Notes: a model not told the origin generated them from the sequence alone. Positions 1 to 12,233 are shown, numbered from the stretch's first letter. The stretch is DNA of 64,000 bases from Cranoglanis bouderius (GCA_023630585.1 CM042565.1:9016013-9080012), one strand, 5' to 3'. Numbers and translations: made by a program.

Positions 1-1860
1 AAATTTTTTTACTAATTTTGCTTTTGTCCAGGGTAGCTGGTGGACTACTTTAAATTGAATTATCGTATGTGGTAAACAAATTGAGGTTGAATGAATCTTG
101 CCATATCTCCTCTTAAAACTGTGAGTTAAGTTCACTTTCCCATTGTTGCTTCAGTTTTGTTATAAATTTTAAATTCTGTAAACTAATCCAAGAGTATATC
201 ATGCCAATCATATTTTTACAAAGTGGGTTGATTTTCAAAATGGTAGGTAATGTTGGGAAGTGAGCAGTGTTTGATGTCATAAAGCTGCGAATCTGTAGTG
301 ACCTATATGTTTTGTGTTGTTGTTGGTTTTTTTTACAGCATTCATTTAAAACAGTTTGGAGCTGCTGGACATGTTCATGTTCCTGAGTACCAACAAAACC
401 CAACTGTGTGTTCAAGTGTTTTCCCACAAAACACCACACAACACAATGTAATTGTCTCACTACAGCTCGACACATAACACAGCCAGTGTTTCAGTTTTCG
501 AAATAAAGCAAAATTGAGTGAAAGCAAAACTGTCAGATCCAGATCACATAATCAATAACATTACCAATAAATCATATGACCTGCCCAAGTGATACACAAA
601 CCCTCTGTTACAGAGTAATTGAATGCTAATGTATCTTAATCATAAATTAGCTACATAAATACACTGACCTGAGTGCAGTCCTGAGGTTGTACATTTCAGT
701 GCATGTATTTTTTCATATGGCCTCTTCCTTAAGAGGCTCTGTGCTGTTGAGATGCCTCGAGATGTGCGTGATATCCCTTTTGATTTCAGTTAACTACCTG
801 ACTATAAAGTTTGAGCTGAGCCCTGCCCCCATCTCTCCTCATTCTGGTCACACGCTTGCAAACAGTTCCTTTTTGTGATGCAACATGCACTCGCAGCCAA
901 TTGCATGGGTTTTTTTTTTTTTGTTGTTGGCTTCCTCCTCTTAGCATTGTCAGCCGTACACTCAGACCTGTCACACAGCTTTTCTTTTAGAAAAACTCTG
1001 GGGAAATGTGATCTTTTTGTCTCGAATGAAGCATACGGCTTAGTTCAAGAAGATGCTATTTCTTATTAAGCATGTATAACTTAATTTATTATAAATCTTT
1101 AATCTGCATTGAGATACATGCTGAACAGACATTCAGGGTATTTTATTGTTTTGAGTTTATTGCTTTCCACATTGCTGGCTGTAGATCAATATTAAAGCAG
1201 ATCAGAGCACAAAACCTTTAGGCACCGAGTCAGTATAGTTAAAAGATTAATCAGACTAGAGCAAGAGAAAACACGGCTCATCTCAAGTATTTTTTTGTTT
1301 GTTTGTTTGTTTGTTTGTTTTTGTTTTTTTTGTTTTTTTTTTAAAGCTTTGCACCACATTCTCAAATGGAATATATAATTAATACAGTTTCCAAGACGAG
1401 TTATAACCTAACAGCAAACTAGATAAATGCTTCTTATTCAATGTAACATTGAATGGAAACTTTTATTTGAAATAAAACAGAAGTTGCCTTATCTTGTTCC
1501 GTAAGTGTGTCCGAGATGTAGACACTTGATCATACGAACACACACAAAAAGCCAATGTTGTGTAATACAGTTCTCTTTTCTATAAGCCTGGATGTAATAA
1601 TTCTCAGTAGCTTATTTGTGAAGCAGCCATTACAAGACATCAATAATGATCCCCTGCTTCTCTGAAAGACGTTCAGACTGCGAGTCAGCCATGTGCAACA
1701 CTTAAGTTTACCTCACAGGGCCCTCAGAAGATTTAGGTTACGCAGGAGGCAGAAACACACGCACCAGAACTTAGAAAAAATTGAATTTATATATGCATAC
1801 ACGTTGAGGAAAAAAAAAATAGAGATATAATGGTAGTAAAACACAACAACTAAACAAAAA
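1..1860. other. Intergenic, AT-rich, no gene seen
   Basis: No open frame here has recognisable protein similarity; the short frames are chance. The stretch contains simple repeats, including a TTTG run near 1293-1322 and T runs near 910 and 1330. I see no RNA gene. Confidence 0.6.
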
Positions 1861-3225
1861 TGTGTAGCGATATCAAAATCTTGAATAATTCAGCCCCTCA
1901 AAGCAGAAAATTGAGAAACACACAACAAAAAAAGTTAATAGATCTCAGATAATTTCCCTCCTAAACACCAGGGTTTTTTTTTTGTCTTATTTTACCAGAA
2001 TTATATTTTTGTTGTTCTACACACTTAATCGTTATTTGAATATTCTCAATTTGTACATTTTTTTACCCTGTCTAATTATGTAATAATTAATTTTTTTTTC
2101 TTGCAGGTTACCTGAAAGTCACTGACTTTTGGACAGCTCAACCCTTTGCTGTGACACTGAAATGATCAGGTAAATACCACACACAAAAAAAGGGAAAAGA
2201 AATAAAAATCAATTAACTCAAATCTCAAACATTGTCAAAACTTGTATGAATTGTAAACACAATCATAAATGTCCATATGATGTCAATGAACTCAAGTCTT
2301 TATGGAACCGTAATAATCAATAAACAACGCCCCTCTTTGAGCTGTTTATAGCGTTTGGGTGACTCGCCATCTGTTTTCCTTTCCACGAATAAGTAGTCCT
2401 GCGTCAGCGATTCGATAACTCGAACACAGCCCTTAATAGCACAAAAAAAAAAAAAAAAAAAACCGGCCTGCATAACCGGGCAGCACACTTAGTTCACTTA
2501 CATTAAATCATAACAAGCTCAAGATTAATTCTGAGCCAATATTGTTCACTTAACAACTTATCAGATCATACAATCCGTTATTAACATCATACAACCGACA
2601 TCACAAACATAAATCATTAAATGTTACATCACAAAATACATTCATTTACCGCGTGTTATACAGTACATCAGTTCAAACAACACAAGCAGTATTCAGTTTG
2701 AATATTGAATTCACCAGTTCCCTGGTAACACTCAGTTAATCTGTTGTTTCTTCCGTGTGCCGCAGCTGTTATTAAGTTGATCGATCCGACCTCGAAGTTT
2801 CTTAACTGGGCTTTAAGAGTGTAACTCTCACTCAAAACAGCAAAATCTCATTTATCATATCTTTTTAACAACTTAAGTGTTGTTTCAAATTATATTTTCT
2901 CTAATATTCTTATTTTTCCTAGGTTTTTTTCTGAAAAACCCTATCTTCTCTCAAGTTCAACCAAATCGTCTCCGTCTCTGTCTAACTGGTGGGCGGAGTT
3001 ACTATCACCGAATCAAGCAAATTGGTTGATCTACATCTGCAGTGAAATTCCATTATTTCATTGGGTAAGGGTTTCCGCAGTATGTCTTAATTATATTCGA
3101 ATGAATATAATTTTAATATTATTGTACTTAATTAAACAATTTATTTGATAAACTAAGAGTTTTATTTGTTATTTTCTTGGATCTGTAGTTGTTAATTTTG
3201 CCCTAATTTGGCCCTGGGCTACACA
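1861..3225. repeat. Candidate LTR-like unit bounded by TGTGTAGC and GCTACACA
   Basis: The segment begins TGTGTAGC and ends GCTACACA, an 8-base inverted match with the TG...CA form of an LTR. No target-site duplication is evident (flanks aaaaa and tggga) and no protein similarity was recognised inside. It could be a solo LTR or a coincidence. A poly-A run lies at 2443-2462. Confidence 0.22.
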
Positions 3226-3719
3226 TGGGAAAGCAATCACACTTCATCAGGAACTGTTATAGCCTCTGTGATGATATTAAAGCTCTGATTCTTATCATGC
3301 TATAGCAGTTGATTTAAGCAAGGAAAAAAATGTCTTTGTTTCGAACTCTGCTGTTGATTTATCTGTGAACTGTGGTGATGCAATTAGATGTTGCATTATT
3401 TGAGTGTCGTGGTCTACTCAATAGCTTACAATTTGTATAATTAACCGCTGTACTGTACTGTAGCTTACTTGTATATAAAGCAATAGCTTAACATAGAAAC
3501 CTGTCCAATTAAAAAAGAAATAAGGTGAAAGATGGGTGAAAATCGCATACTTTGTTTCAGTGCATCAAACCACTAAGGCCTGGTTTATGTTATACAACGT
3601 GCGGGTGTCATGTACACACAGTCGCATAGGTGTCTGCCAATGGAGTTGGACATAACGTGAGCGGGTCAACTTGGAAGGCAGAAAATTTACAACTAAATGA
3701 AAGTCTTGCCTGTCCAGAG
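3226..3719. other. Intergenic, no gene seen
   Basis: No coding or RNA signal. A phrase near 3578 (CCTGGTTTATGTTATAC) resembles one near 22993 (CCTGGTTTATACTTGAT), suggesting the edges of a shared short DNA-transposon family; this is weak. Confidence 0.4.
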
Positions 3720-3992
3720 CCATTCCTGGAAACACTGGGTGAAAGGCAGGAATGCGCACTGGATGGGACACCAGTTCATCTTAAGGCACCATGCACACAC
3801 ATTCACATCTAGTGGTAATTTAGCATAGCTAATCCACCTACATGATTTAGGGAGGTGGGAGGAAACCAGAGAACCAGGAGGCTCAGAGAGAACATCAGGG
3901 AGACACTCTACACAATCGGTAACCCGAGCTCAGACCTGTGTCCTAGTGAGGACCCTGTGAGGTGGCAACGCTAGCACCTGCATCACCATGCT
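3720..3992. repeat. Common teleost interspersed repeat (unclassified)
   Basis: The wording (cactgg...gacaccagttcatc, gtggtaatttagcatag, gggaggtgggaggaaacc, taacccgagctcag) is a familiar dispersed fish repeat related in reverse orientation to the copies at 5935 and 37005. It has no coding potential. I cannot assign it to a named family. Confidence 0.6.
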
Positions 3993-4189
3993 GCACTTTA
4001 GTTCTTTCATTTTGTTTTTATTTTTCTGAATCCCAGTGGACAAGTTCAGGTTATGTGAAATATGACGGAGGATGCGATCTGCGCACAGTGCCCTCACATG
4101 TTTGCAGCTATGCAGATACAGAAGTGTGTAAGAATAACGTTTATTACACTTTAAGCTGTTTTACACTTCTCATCTCATGCATACTGCCT

Positions 4190-5875
4190 GTAGCTGAGAT
4201 TAGCCAATTAGAACCGCATTATCGAATGGGTAGAACTATTATTCTAACCAATACGGACAGATTCATAACTAAGCTGCCTGATCTGTCCCAACTGAGCTGT
4301 GTACCCATAAATTCGGTTGAACTCGATATGGTGACTAGCAATATGGGCACTATGCTCTCTAGCAATTTAGATATTGTTGCCCCTATTAAACTAAAAAAAG
4401 GTTAGAGAAAAACATCCTGCTCCATGGTACAATACTCATACTCATACTCATACTCATACTCATGCTCTTAAGAGAGCAACTTGTAATCTCGAGCGCAAAT
4501 GGAAAAAAACAAATCTAGAGGTTTTTCGAATTGCGTGGAAGGACAGTATGTCTCGCCACAGACAGGGTCTAAAAGCAGCTAGGGCGGAGTATCTATGTAA
4601 ACTCATAGAAAGTAACCAAAACCATCCTAGGTTTTTATTCAATAGGGTATCTAGATTAACAAATAATAAGACGTCGCCTTACCTGAATATTCCAACACAA
4701 CTAAGTAGTAATGACTTCATGGACTTCTTCATTGAGAAAATTGAAAGCATCAGGAATAAAACTGGAAATATACCTCCGACAGCAGCATCACAGGTTTTAG
4801 CCTCAAATATAATTTCCCAAGAACAATTGCAGTCCTTTACCGCTATTGGACAGGAAGAGCTTACAAAACTTATCAACACATCAAAGTCAACCACATGTAT
4901 ACTAAATCCCATACCCACTAATCTAATGAAAGAGTTGCTTCCTGTAGTAGGAGAGCCTCTCCTCAATATTATTAACTCCTCTTTATCTCTAGGTCACGTC
5001 CCAAGAACATTCAAGTTGGCGGTTATTAAGCCTCTCCTTAAGAAACCACAACTAGATCCTAGTAAACTAGTAAATTATAGACCAATCTCAAACCTCCCAT
5101 TTATATCTAAAGTATTAGAAAAGGTTGTGTCTGCTCAATTATGCTCCTTTTTGCACAAAAATGGTATCTATGAAGAACTTCAATCAGGTTTTAGGCCCCA
5201 TCACAGCACAGAGACTGTACTCATCAAAATTACAAATGACTTGCTTCTAGCAACTGACCAAGGCTGCATTTCACTACTTGTTCTACTCGGTCTCAGTGCC
5301 GCATTCGATACTATAGATCATGACATACTCTTAGATAGAATACAAAACTACATTGGTATTCAAGGACAGGCATTGAAATGGTTTAAATCCTACCTGTCTG
5401 ACCGCTACCATTTTGTTTGTTTAAATGATGAACTTTCTGAGGATGGGCCCATATGGACAGCCTCCACAAACAATTCACAAACAGACTTTGTGCTCGGGTC
5501 TCGGGTGGACAGTTCATGATTTCAGCAAAATAGACTTCATGTTGAGACTGTGTTGAATCTCCTGACTACACAGTTGCACTTTATATCATGTATCATACAG
5601 TTATAGAAGGGATTTACTTAGAATTACACTATCCAGTGTCACCCAGATGAGGATGAGTTCCCTTTTGAGTCTGGTTCCTCTCAAGGTTTCTTCCTCATGT
5701 CGTCTCAGGGAGTTTTTCCTTGCCACCGTCGCCACTGGCTTGCTCATTGGGGATAAATTTATCGATTTAAAATTTAGATCCAAAATTTATGTATCTCTGT
5801 AAAGCTGCTTTGTGACGATGTCTATTGTTAAAAGCGCTATACAAATAAAATGGAATTGAATTGAATTGAAAAATT
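4190..5875 (+). mobile_element. L2-like LINE, internally deleted, dead reverse transcriptase
   Basis: A frame at 4548-5519 (323 codons) has LINE reverse-transcriptase blocks: NYRPISNLPFISKVLEK, QSGFRPHHSTETVL and LSAAFDTIDHDIL. Upstream ORF2 sequence from about 4250 is in another frame, broken by a six-base tandem repeat (actcat) at 4432-4464. The motif-A box reads LLGLSAAFD where LINEs have LLDLSAAFD, so the metal-binding Asp is lost. The later F/YADD box is absent: sequence jumps to the 3' UTR after about 5460. The 3' end (5640-5875) is the conserved L2-type tail with AGCGCTATACAAATAAA and a TTGAA run. It cannot move itself. Confidence 0.85.
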
Positions 5876-5934
5876 GAAGCTGTAGTATTGTAGAACTACT
5901 TCTTTATTATTATTATCTTTGTTATTATAGGGGT

Positions 5935-6215
5935 TAGTATGTTTGTAGGGTTGGGGGTTCAAATCCTTTGTGCATGTTCTTCCCGTACTTCGGGGGTTTC
6001 CTCCAGGTACTCCAGTTTCCTCCCCCAGTCCAAAGGCATGCGTTGTAGGCTAATTGGCATTTCCAAATTGTCCATAGTGTGTGAATGTGTGTGTGACTGT
6101 GCCCTGCGATGGGTTGGCACCCTGTCCAGAGTGTCCCCCGCCTTGTGCCTCCAGGCTCCCCCGTGACCCTGTGTAGGATAAGCGGTACAGAAAATGGCTG
6201 GAAGGATGTTCCATC
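5935..6215 (+). repeat. Common teleost interspersed repeat ending GATAAGCGGTACAGAAAATGG
   Basis: This is a well-known fish repeat type (gggtttcctccaggtactcc, ctaattggcatttccaaattg, ggataagcggtacagaaaatg). It is non-coding. A shorter copy in the same orientation lies at 37005-37195. Confidence 0.65.
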
Positions 6216-6951
6216 TAACTAGACATTTTATTGTTTAACATCATTTTTGTCTTTGTTGTCAAGATGATATTCTTTGCATGTGCTGTTCCATCATGTACTT
6301 TCTGTCTGTTGTTCTGTCTCCACCTTCTCTTAATTTGTGGTACGACACATTGTATGAGAAAAAGGAGGGTATCTTCTCCTCATCATTCTTCTCTTAATGC
6401 TCAGAGGTTTTTTCTCTTTTCTTATAAGCTACAACCTATGGTTTGATTATTGCTGATCAACAAACTTTCCATTTGAGTAATAAACCACAGATTCACTTAT
6501 TAATCAGGATTCAAGGATGCTGACTGAGTTTAGAAATGCAACTTTTCACTATTGGGGGAATCCCTAATATCATACAATATGGGGAAAATCTATTTTTAGA
6601 TTTCATATGCAGAGGAAAAACAGACTGTTGTTTGTTTGTTTGTTTGTTTGTTTGATTGTTTCTATTTCCAGGGTCAGGGATCTTTGTCATTGAAAAGTAT
6701 ACATTTTGTATTTTTCAATTTTTATGCATAATATGACATTTTTAATTATAGAATTATAATTGCTTTAGTTTCTTCATCAAAGAAAATATTTTTAAATGCT
6801 GAATTTGACAAATTGTGTAACTGATTAACAAGACAATCCTGGGAAATGCAATATATTAAATACTGTTGTGCCTGTTTCAGGGGCTAGATGCTTGGATTTT
6901 AAGTCTCCACCTAGTGGCAAAGCATCTTAACTTTTAAAACAAACAAACAAA

Positions 6952-6952
<1 letters not shown>
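6216..6952. other. Intergenic, no gene seen
   Basis: AT-rich sequence with a TTTG run near 6630-6655. No coding or RNA evidence. Confidence 0.45.

Positions 6953-6953
<1 letters not shown>

Positions 6954-7037
<84 letters not shown>
6954..7037. repeat. (CA)n microsatellite, about 84 bp
   Basis: An uninterrupted CA dinucleotide run, likely length-polymorphic. Confidence 0.98.
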
Positions 7038-7039
<2 letters not shown>

Positions 7040-7459
7040 GTATTTTATACTAATAAAAAAGGCCTTTTTAAATCTCTCCGTATTATCTTATGTATTATTA
7101 ATAAACTTATTTCCTAAAACACGTTAGATAGCCTAGTTATTGTTTAGACACTATGTAAGATGAAGCAGTGATTCATGCTGAAATATTGTTGCTGTTTTTT
7201 TCTATTGGATCTGTATCAGCTGACGCTATATCATTTATATCAATTTGATGTCTGATCTCTCAAAACTCACTGTATCTCATATCTTGTGTATTTTTTTTCT
7301 TAACCCTCATAAATCCACATAGTTTTATTCACTGGTTTGTAGGTGTTGCATCAGACTTTACCTGTGTTCTTCTTAATAGACTGTATAAGTAGTCTTTAAG
7401 TAACTCGAACCTCGAAACTATTCAAAATATTTATGCATATACAAAATTGTCATACATTT

Positions 7460-8110
7460 TAGTCAGAGGTGGGAAGTAGAATTACTTTGTTTTTTTGTTT
7501 CATCTCATACTTTTCACTTTTACTCACTACATTTCAAAAGAAAACGGTTTACTTTTTACTCACTACATTTTCAAACCCTACATGACTACTTTTCTCTGTT
7601 ATTATATATTTGTAAAGTTGTAAGGCGACTTTTTAGCCTCAGACAGCTTCAAGGAGTTCTAAAAGCTAAAATTAGTAAGAAAATTAAACTTTAACAGATG
7701 TGTTTGACAGCAAGAAGTAGATTTAATATCCAGCACTGTAATCTATCTGTTGTTTCATACTCTTTATTTATTAGCATTCAGCTATCCTCAGAGTTCATTA
7801 TCATGCTAGCTAACATTTGAGAGACCTGGAATAAAGCTGCTGTTAGTTAACCTTAGCTAATGTTTTCACACTTGAAAGGTAATCATTTACCTCATAAAAT
7901 CAGTGTGTGGTTTGAGTCAGATATCTTTTGTGAAATTTCCTTGTATTTTACTTTCTTACTTTTATAATTTTATACTTTAACCTGAGTGTTTGAAGCTGTG
8001 CTTCAACTTTTACCAGAGTATTTATGTAGATGAGTAACTGCACTTTGACTTCAGTTAAGAATTTGGGGACTTTTATCATTTCTGATGCACTATGTTGTAA
8101 ATAAACCAGT
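7460..8110. repeat. Probable non-autonomous DNA-transposon relic
   Basis: Begins with a fish-typical ggtgggaagtag phrase, then runs of ttttactcactaca-like wording, and ends with an actttaacc...agtaactgcactttgact section of the same style. There is no ORF. Family and exact ends are uncertain. Confidence 0.35.
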
Positions 8111-8204
8111 CAAGAACATGCACAATGTGAAATGGCCTTTTTGACATTATAATTATAATAATAATTATGCATCAATAGTAAAGATAATAACTAGAATAAT
8201 AAGG

Positions 8205-8757
8205 AGACATATGCTGAGGATGGCCCCACACGGTGCAGCCTAAAGATCATTGAGATTACTGAGGATGGCACCACTTAAAAACCATAAAGATGGCTTTGGA
8301 CCTCAATTCATATGAACAGTTATGCTATGATGGCTAGGACTGCAATTGCCACAAACAGTTTGGCGCTCAAGTCTCCATCAATGAACAGTGGTGAAGTTCA
8401 ACAAACAGACTTCATATAAAAACTGTAATGAATTTTCATGGTTTCACAACCGCTATTTGACCATGTAGTACTGGCACATTTATAGAAGGGAGTTATTTAT
8501 TTATAATTGTATTATCCGCTGTTACCCAGATGAGGATGGGTTCCCTTCTGAGTCTGGTTCCTCTCAAGGTTTCTTCCTCATATAGTCTCAGGGAGTTTTT
8601 CCTTACCACCGTCACCACTGGCTTGCTCATTGGGGATAAATTCATAAATTTAAAATCTATGTCCTGAATTTATACATTTCTGTAAAACTGCTTTGGGACA
8701 ATGTCCATTGTTAAAAGTGCTATACAAATAAACTGAACTTGAACTTGAACTTGAACA
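8205..8757 (+). mobile_element. L2-like LINE 3' end (truncated copy)
   Basis: The 3' portion (about 8518-8757) repeats the tail of the 5640-5875 copy almost word for word (gatgaggatgggttccctt, ctcagggagtttttcctt, gctatacaaataaa), ending in a TGAAC run. Sequence from about 8205 looks like 3' UTR. Typical 5'-truncated LINE insertion. Confidence 0.8.
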
Positions 8758-9284
8758 TATATAGAAACGTCAAAAAGATATGTTAACTTTTCTCTGGCTC
8801 TGGCTTTTATTGCTCTGCCAGCTGAAAAGGTTCCCGATCTCTGCATTAGATGCGGGGTTGTTATCTCCCCGGGTTACTCCTGACAAATGACCCTCCCTCA
8901 CATACAGCCTTTCAATTGTATACAACTTTTTTTAAGGAATGTGGCTGCATCAGTCTCTCCTTCACGTGCATCTCGCACATGGAGGTGTCGTTCAGTTTTC
9001 CACGCGATCAAGAATCATACTGAGTAAGTGCACATTTACTTTAAACATATTTTACCGATGTTAGTTTAATTTTGTTTACGTTCTGTGTGATAATACGTAA
9101 AGTATATGTGCATATGTGGCATTACAAAAATCTTGTTGGGTTTGTTTTGGGGTTTTTTTTTGTTATGAATGGGGAATATTAGTATTAGTGATCATGATTA
9201 GTGATGATATTAGTGAAAATATTGTTTCTTTGATTATGTTATCAGCATTATTTTTTATTTATTTATTTATTTATTTATTTATTT
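8758..9284. other. Intergenic leading into piggyBac relic
   Basis: No gene recognised. A TTTA run at 9252-9287 directly precedes the piggyBac coding similarity and ends in ttacag, which could be an old splice acceptor of that transposase. Confidence 0.4.
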
Positions 9285-12003
9285 TACAGCTGTGAGAATG
9301 ACAGTGACCAGATACCTATTGCAAAGAGAGTCAAGATAAACAAGCAGGCAAGCTACAGACAGGGAAAACAGAGACTGATGTTGACATGGTTCCACAGACT
9401 CTTAGATTCCTGCCTGCATACGAACCTGGACCACAGCTGAGGTCTACTGATTCGCACTCTCCCCTGGGTCTCTTCAAACTGTTTTTCTCTGAGAGCGCTG
9501 TGTCAAGTGTATGCCACAACACAAATGCTCAGGCTGCCAGGGCAATTGAAAAGGTCGCAAATACAAATGGAAGGATGTCAGCATCAGCGAGCTGTATTGC
9601 TACATTGGACTAATATTCTACATGGCCATGTGAAGGTGAGCTCCATCACTTACCACTGGCGGCATGGCAATCTTTTCTCTGTGCCTTTTGCTGCCACAGT
9701 TAGGTCAAAGGACAGATACCACACCATTTCACATTGGAATGTGCACATGAGTCACCCGGACACAGACAAGGAGAATGACAGAAAATGGGGCTGAACATGA
9801 CCGTCTGAACATGACTGTCTTTTCAGGGTCAAACCCCTCATGGACACTATCTGTCATGCATGCAAAGCCATCTATCATCCTAGAAGAAATTTAGCTGTGG
9901 ATGAAAGAATGGTGCATGCAAAGCAAACATGGGAATGACACTGAACATGAAACCCAAGTGAACCAAGTGGGGTTTCAAGTCGTTTGTCCTTGCAGACTCA
10001 TCAAATGGATACACTGTGGATTTTCTGTGTACACAGGAAAGAACAACTTCTGCACAGGCCATGGACTATCATATGATGCTGTGACATCTCTTTTGGACAG
10101 TAAAGTTTTGGGGTCTGGGTACCATGTGTACATGGGCAATTTCTACACAAGTTCAAAGCTCCTAACAAACGTGTTTGCTATAAGGTTTGGTGCTTGAGGG
10201 ACTTACAGAGACTGGAGGAAGGACTGCCCAAGGAATGCCGCTAATTTACTGACCAAAAAGTCCACCAGGGGGTCCATCAGGTGGATTCTGGATGGACCTC
10301 TTGTGTTTGTGAAGTCGATGGACACAAAGAGGTGTCTGTTTGTTGCACCATCCATGCTGCCTATACAGGAGACTCTGTGCAGAGGAGGGTGAAAGCACAA
10401 GATACAGTGCTATGAAAAAGTATTTGCACCAATTCGGATTTCTTTTGTTTTTGTGTATATCTCATACTAAATAGTTTTAGATTTTCAAACAAAATACAAC
10501 ATAAAACAAATGCAACCTGAATAAACACACAATACAGTTTTATTTATTTATTTATTTTTTGTAGCAAAAAAAAAGGTGATCCAACACCTATCACCAATGT
10601 GAAAAACTAATTGCCCCCTTAAACATAAAATCCATTTGTGCCACCTTTAGCAGCAAAAACTGCAACACTTCAAAACACTTCCGATAGCTGGAGATCAGTT
10701 TTTCACTTACTTATAGGACTAGGATTTACTCCTATGCTTTAGATCATTGTCTTGCTACATAATTCCGTTGTGCTTGAATTTCAAGCACATTTTGACTGAA
10801 GACCAGACATTCTCCTTTAGGATTTTCTGGTAGAGAGTAGAATTCATGTTTCCCTCAATTATTGCAAGTTGCCCAGGCCCTGAAGCAGCAAAGCATCCGC
10901 ACAACATCACACCTCCACCACCATGCTTGACCGTAGGTATGATGTTCTTTTTGTGGAATTCTGTGTTTGGTTTACGCCGGATGTAACGGGACCCCTGTCT
11001 TCCAAACAGTTCCACTTTCAACTCATCAGTCCACAGCACATTCTCCCAAAAGGTTTGAGGATCATCAAGGTGTGTTTTGGCAAAATTCAGTGGAGCCTTA
11101 ATGTTCTTCTGGGTTAGCAGTGGTTTTCACCTCACCACCCTTCCATGGATGCCATTTTGCCCAGTGTCTTTCTGATAGTGGAGTCATGAACAGTGACCTT
11201 TATTGATGCAAGAGAGGCCTGTAGGTCCCTTGATGCTGTCCTTGGCATTTTTGTGACTTCCTGGATGAGTAGTTGCTGTGTTCTTGGAGGAATTTTGGAA
11301 GGTCGCCCACTTCTGGGAAGGTTCACTACTGTGCAGAGTTTTTCCATTTGGAGATAATGGCTCTCACTGTGGTCCTTTGGAGTCCCAGAGCCTTTGAAAT
11401 AGCTTTGTAACCCTTTCCAGACTGATGTATTTCAATCACCTTCTTCCTCATCATTTCTGGAATTTCTTTCAACTTTGGCATAGTGTGTTACTGGGTAAGA
11501 CCTTTTAACCAACTTCATGCTGTTGAAAAAAGTTCTATTTAAGTGTTGATTTGATTGAACAGGGTTTGCAGTAATCAGGCCTGGTTGCGTCTAGTCCAGC
11601 TGAACCCCATTTATGAATGTAGTTTCATAGATTTTTGGAATTAGTAACTACGGGGGCAAATACATTTTCAAACAGGCCCAGTTGGTATTGGATAACTTTT
11701 TTTTTTTTTGCTTCAATAAATAACATTATCATTTAAAAACTGTATTTTGTGTTTACTCAGGTTGCCTTTGTTTTATCTTAGATTTTGTTTTAATTTCTGA
11801 AACAAATTAGCATGAGATATACACAAAAACAGAAGAAATCAGAAATCACAGCACTGTACATGGAGGACAAAGACTTTTCCATGTCCTGCACTTTTTGCTG
11901 CATACAACCAACACATGGGGGGGCGCTGACCTGTCCGATCAGCTGTTGCTGTACTGCACTGGGTGCTTTTTCTTATCACAAAACAAAAACAACACGTCCG
12001 AGT
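9285..12003 (+). pseudogene. piggyBac transposase pseudogene, split by a Tc1 insertion
   Basis: Across several frames the translation follows a piggyBac (DDE_Tnp_1_7) transposase: LFKLFFSESAVSS, NVHMSHPDTDKEND, FRVKPLMDTI, NLAVDERM, FSVYTGKNNF, GHGLSYDAVTSLLDSKVLG. It has several frameshifts and stops. At 10123-10149 the box reads VYMGNFYTS where active members have VYMDNFYTS, so a catalytic Asp is lost (GAC to GGC). Similarity stops at 10402, at the TA flanking a Tc1 element, and resumes at 11859 with matching protein (KTFPCP...AAYNQHMGG, then after a one-base shift in a G run, ADLSDQL). This is a dead, nested relic; the outer ends were not found. Confidence 0.85.
10403..11858 (-). mobile_element. 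Tc1-like transposon inserted in the piggyBac relic
   Basis: Terminal inverted repeats (TACAGTGCTATGAAAAAGTA at left, ending CACAGCACTGTA at right) with TA at both edges. The transposase is coded on the minus strand and broken. The helix-turn-helix/linker part (KLCTVVNLPRSGRPSKIPPR, IRKTLGKM) lies at 11132-11347. The first catalytic block (MLWTDELKVELFG, PTVKHGGGGVMLCGCF) lies at 10755-11039. The C-terminal catalytic blocks are missing or decayed. A deleted sister copy is at 47136-48021. Confidence 0.88.
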
Positions 12004-12087
12004 TAAATTTGTTTTGTTTATTTTTGTTTAATAGGGCGTGGTACCTGGCCTTAAAATAAAATCGACACACTCACTTGGACGAATCCG

Positions 12088-12140
12088 AATTATTTATTTA
12101 TTTATTTTTGTTTATTTATTTGTTTATTTATTTATTTAAT
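12088..12140. repeat. (TTTA)n-rich tract before the UBE2G1 promoter
   Basis: Imperfect TTTA/TTTG repeat lying directly upstream of the GC-rich promoter segment. Confidence 0.85.
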
Positions 12141-12151
12141 GAATTTGCTTG

Positions 12152-12233
12152 GCGCATGCGCAAACGCGAAGCCCACAAGTACCCTCGAGCTCTCTCTTTT
12201 CTCGTGGCTTCATTGGAGATATTGCGCATGCGC
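12152..12233 (+). promoter_or_regulatory. UBE2G1: UBE2G1 promoter with two NRF1-type palindromes
   Basis: GCGCATGCGC occurs at 12152-12161 and again at 12224-12233, 72 bp apart, 130-215 bp upstream of the UBE2G1 start codon. This is the core of the NRF1 consensus, typical of housekeeping promoters. The surrounding 200 bp are locally rich in CpG in an AT-rich region. No TATA box was seen. Binding is inferred from the motif only. Confidence 0.7.

Noticed and set aside
2300..2488. Minus-strand frame with GCVRVIESLTQDYLFVERK
   Set aside because: Could not be tied to any family; 62 codons partly from a poly-A run.
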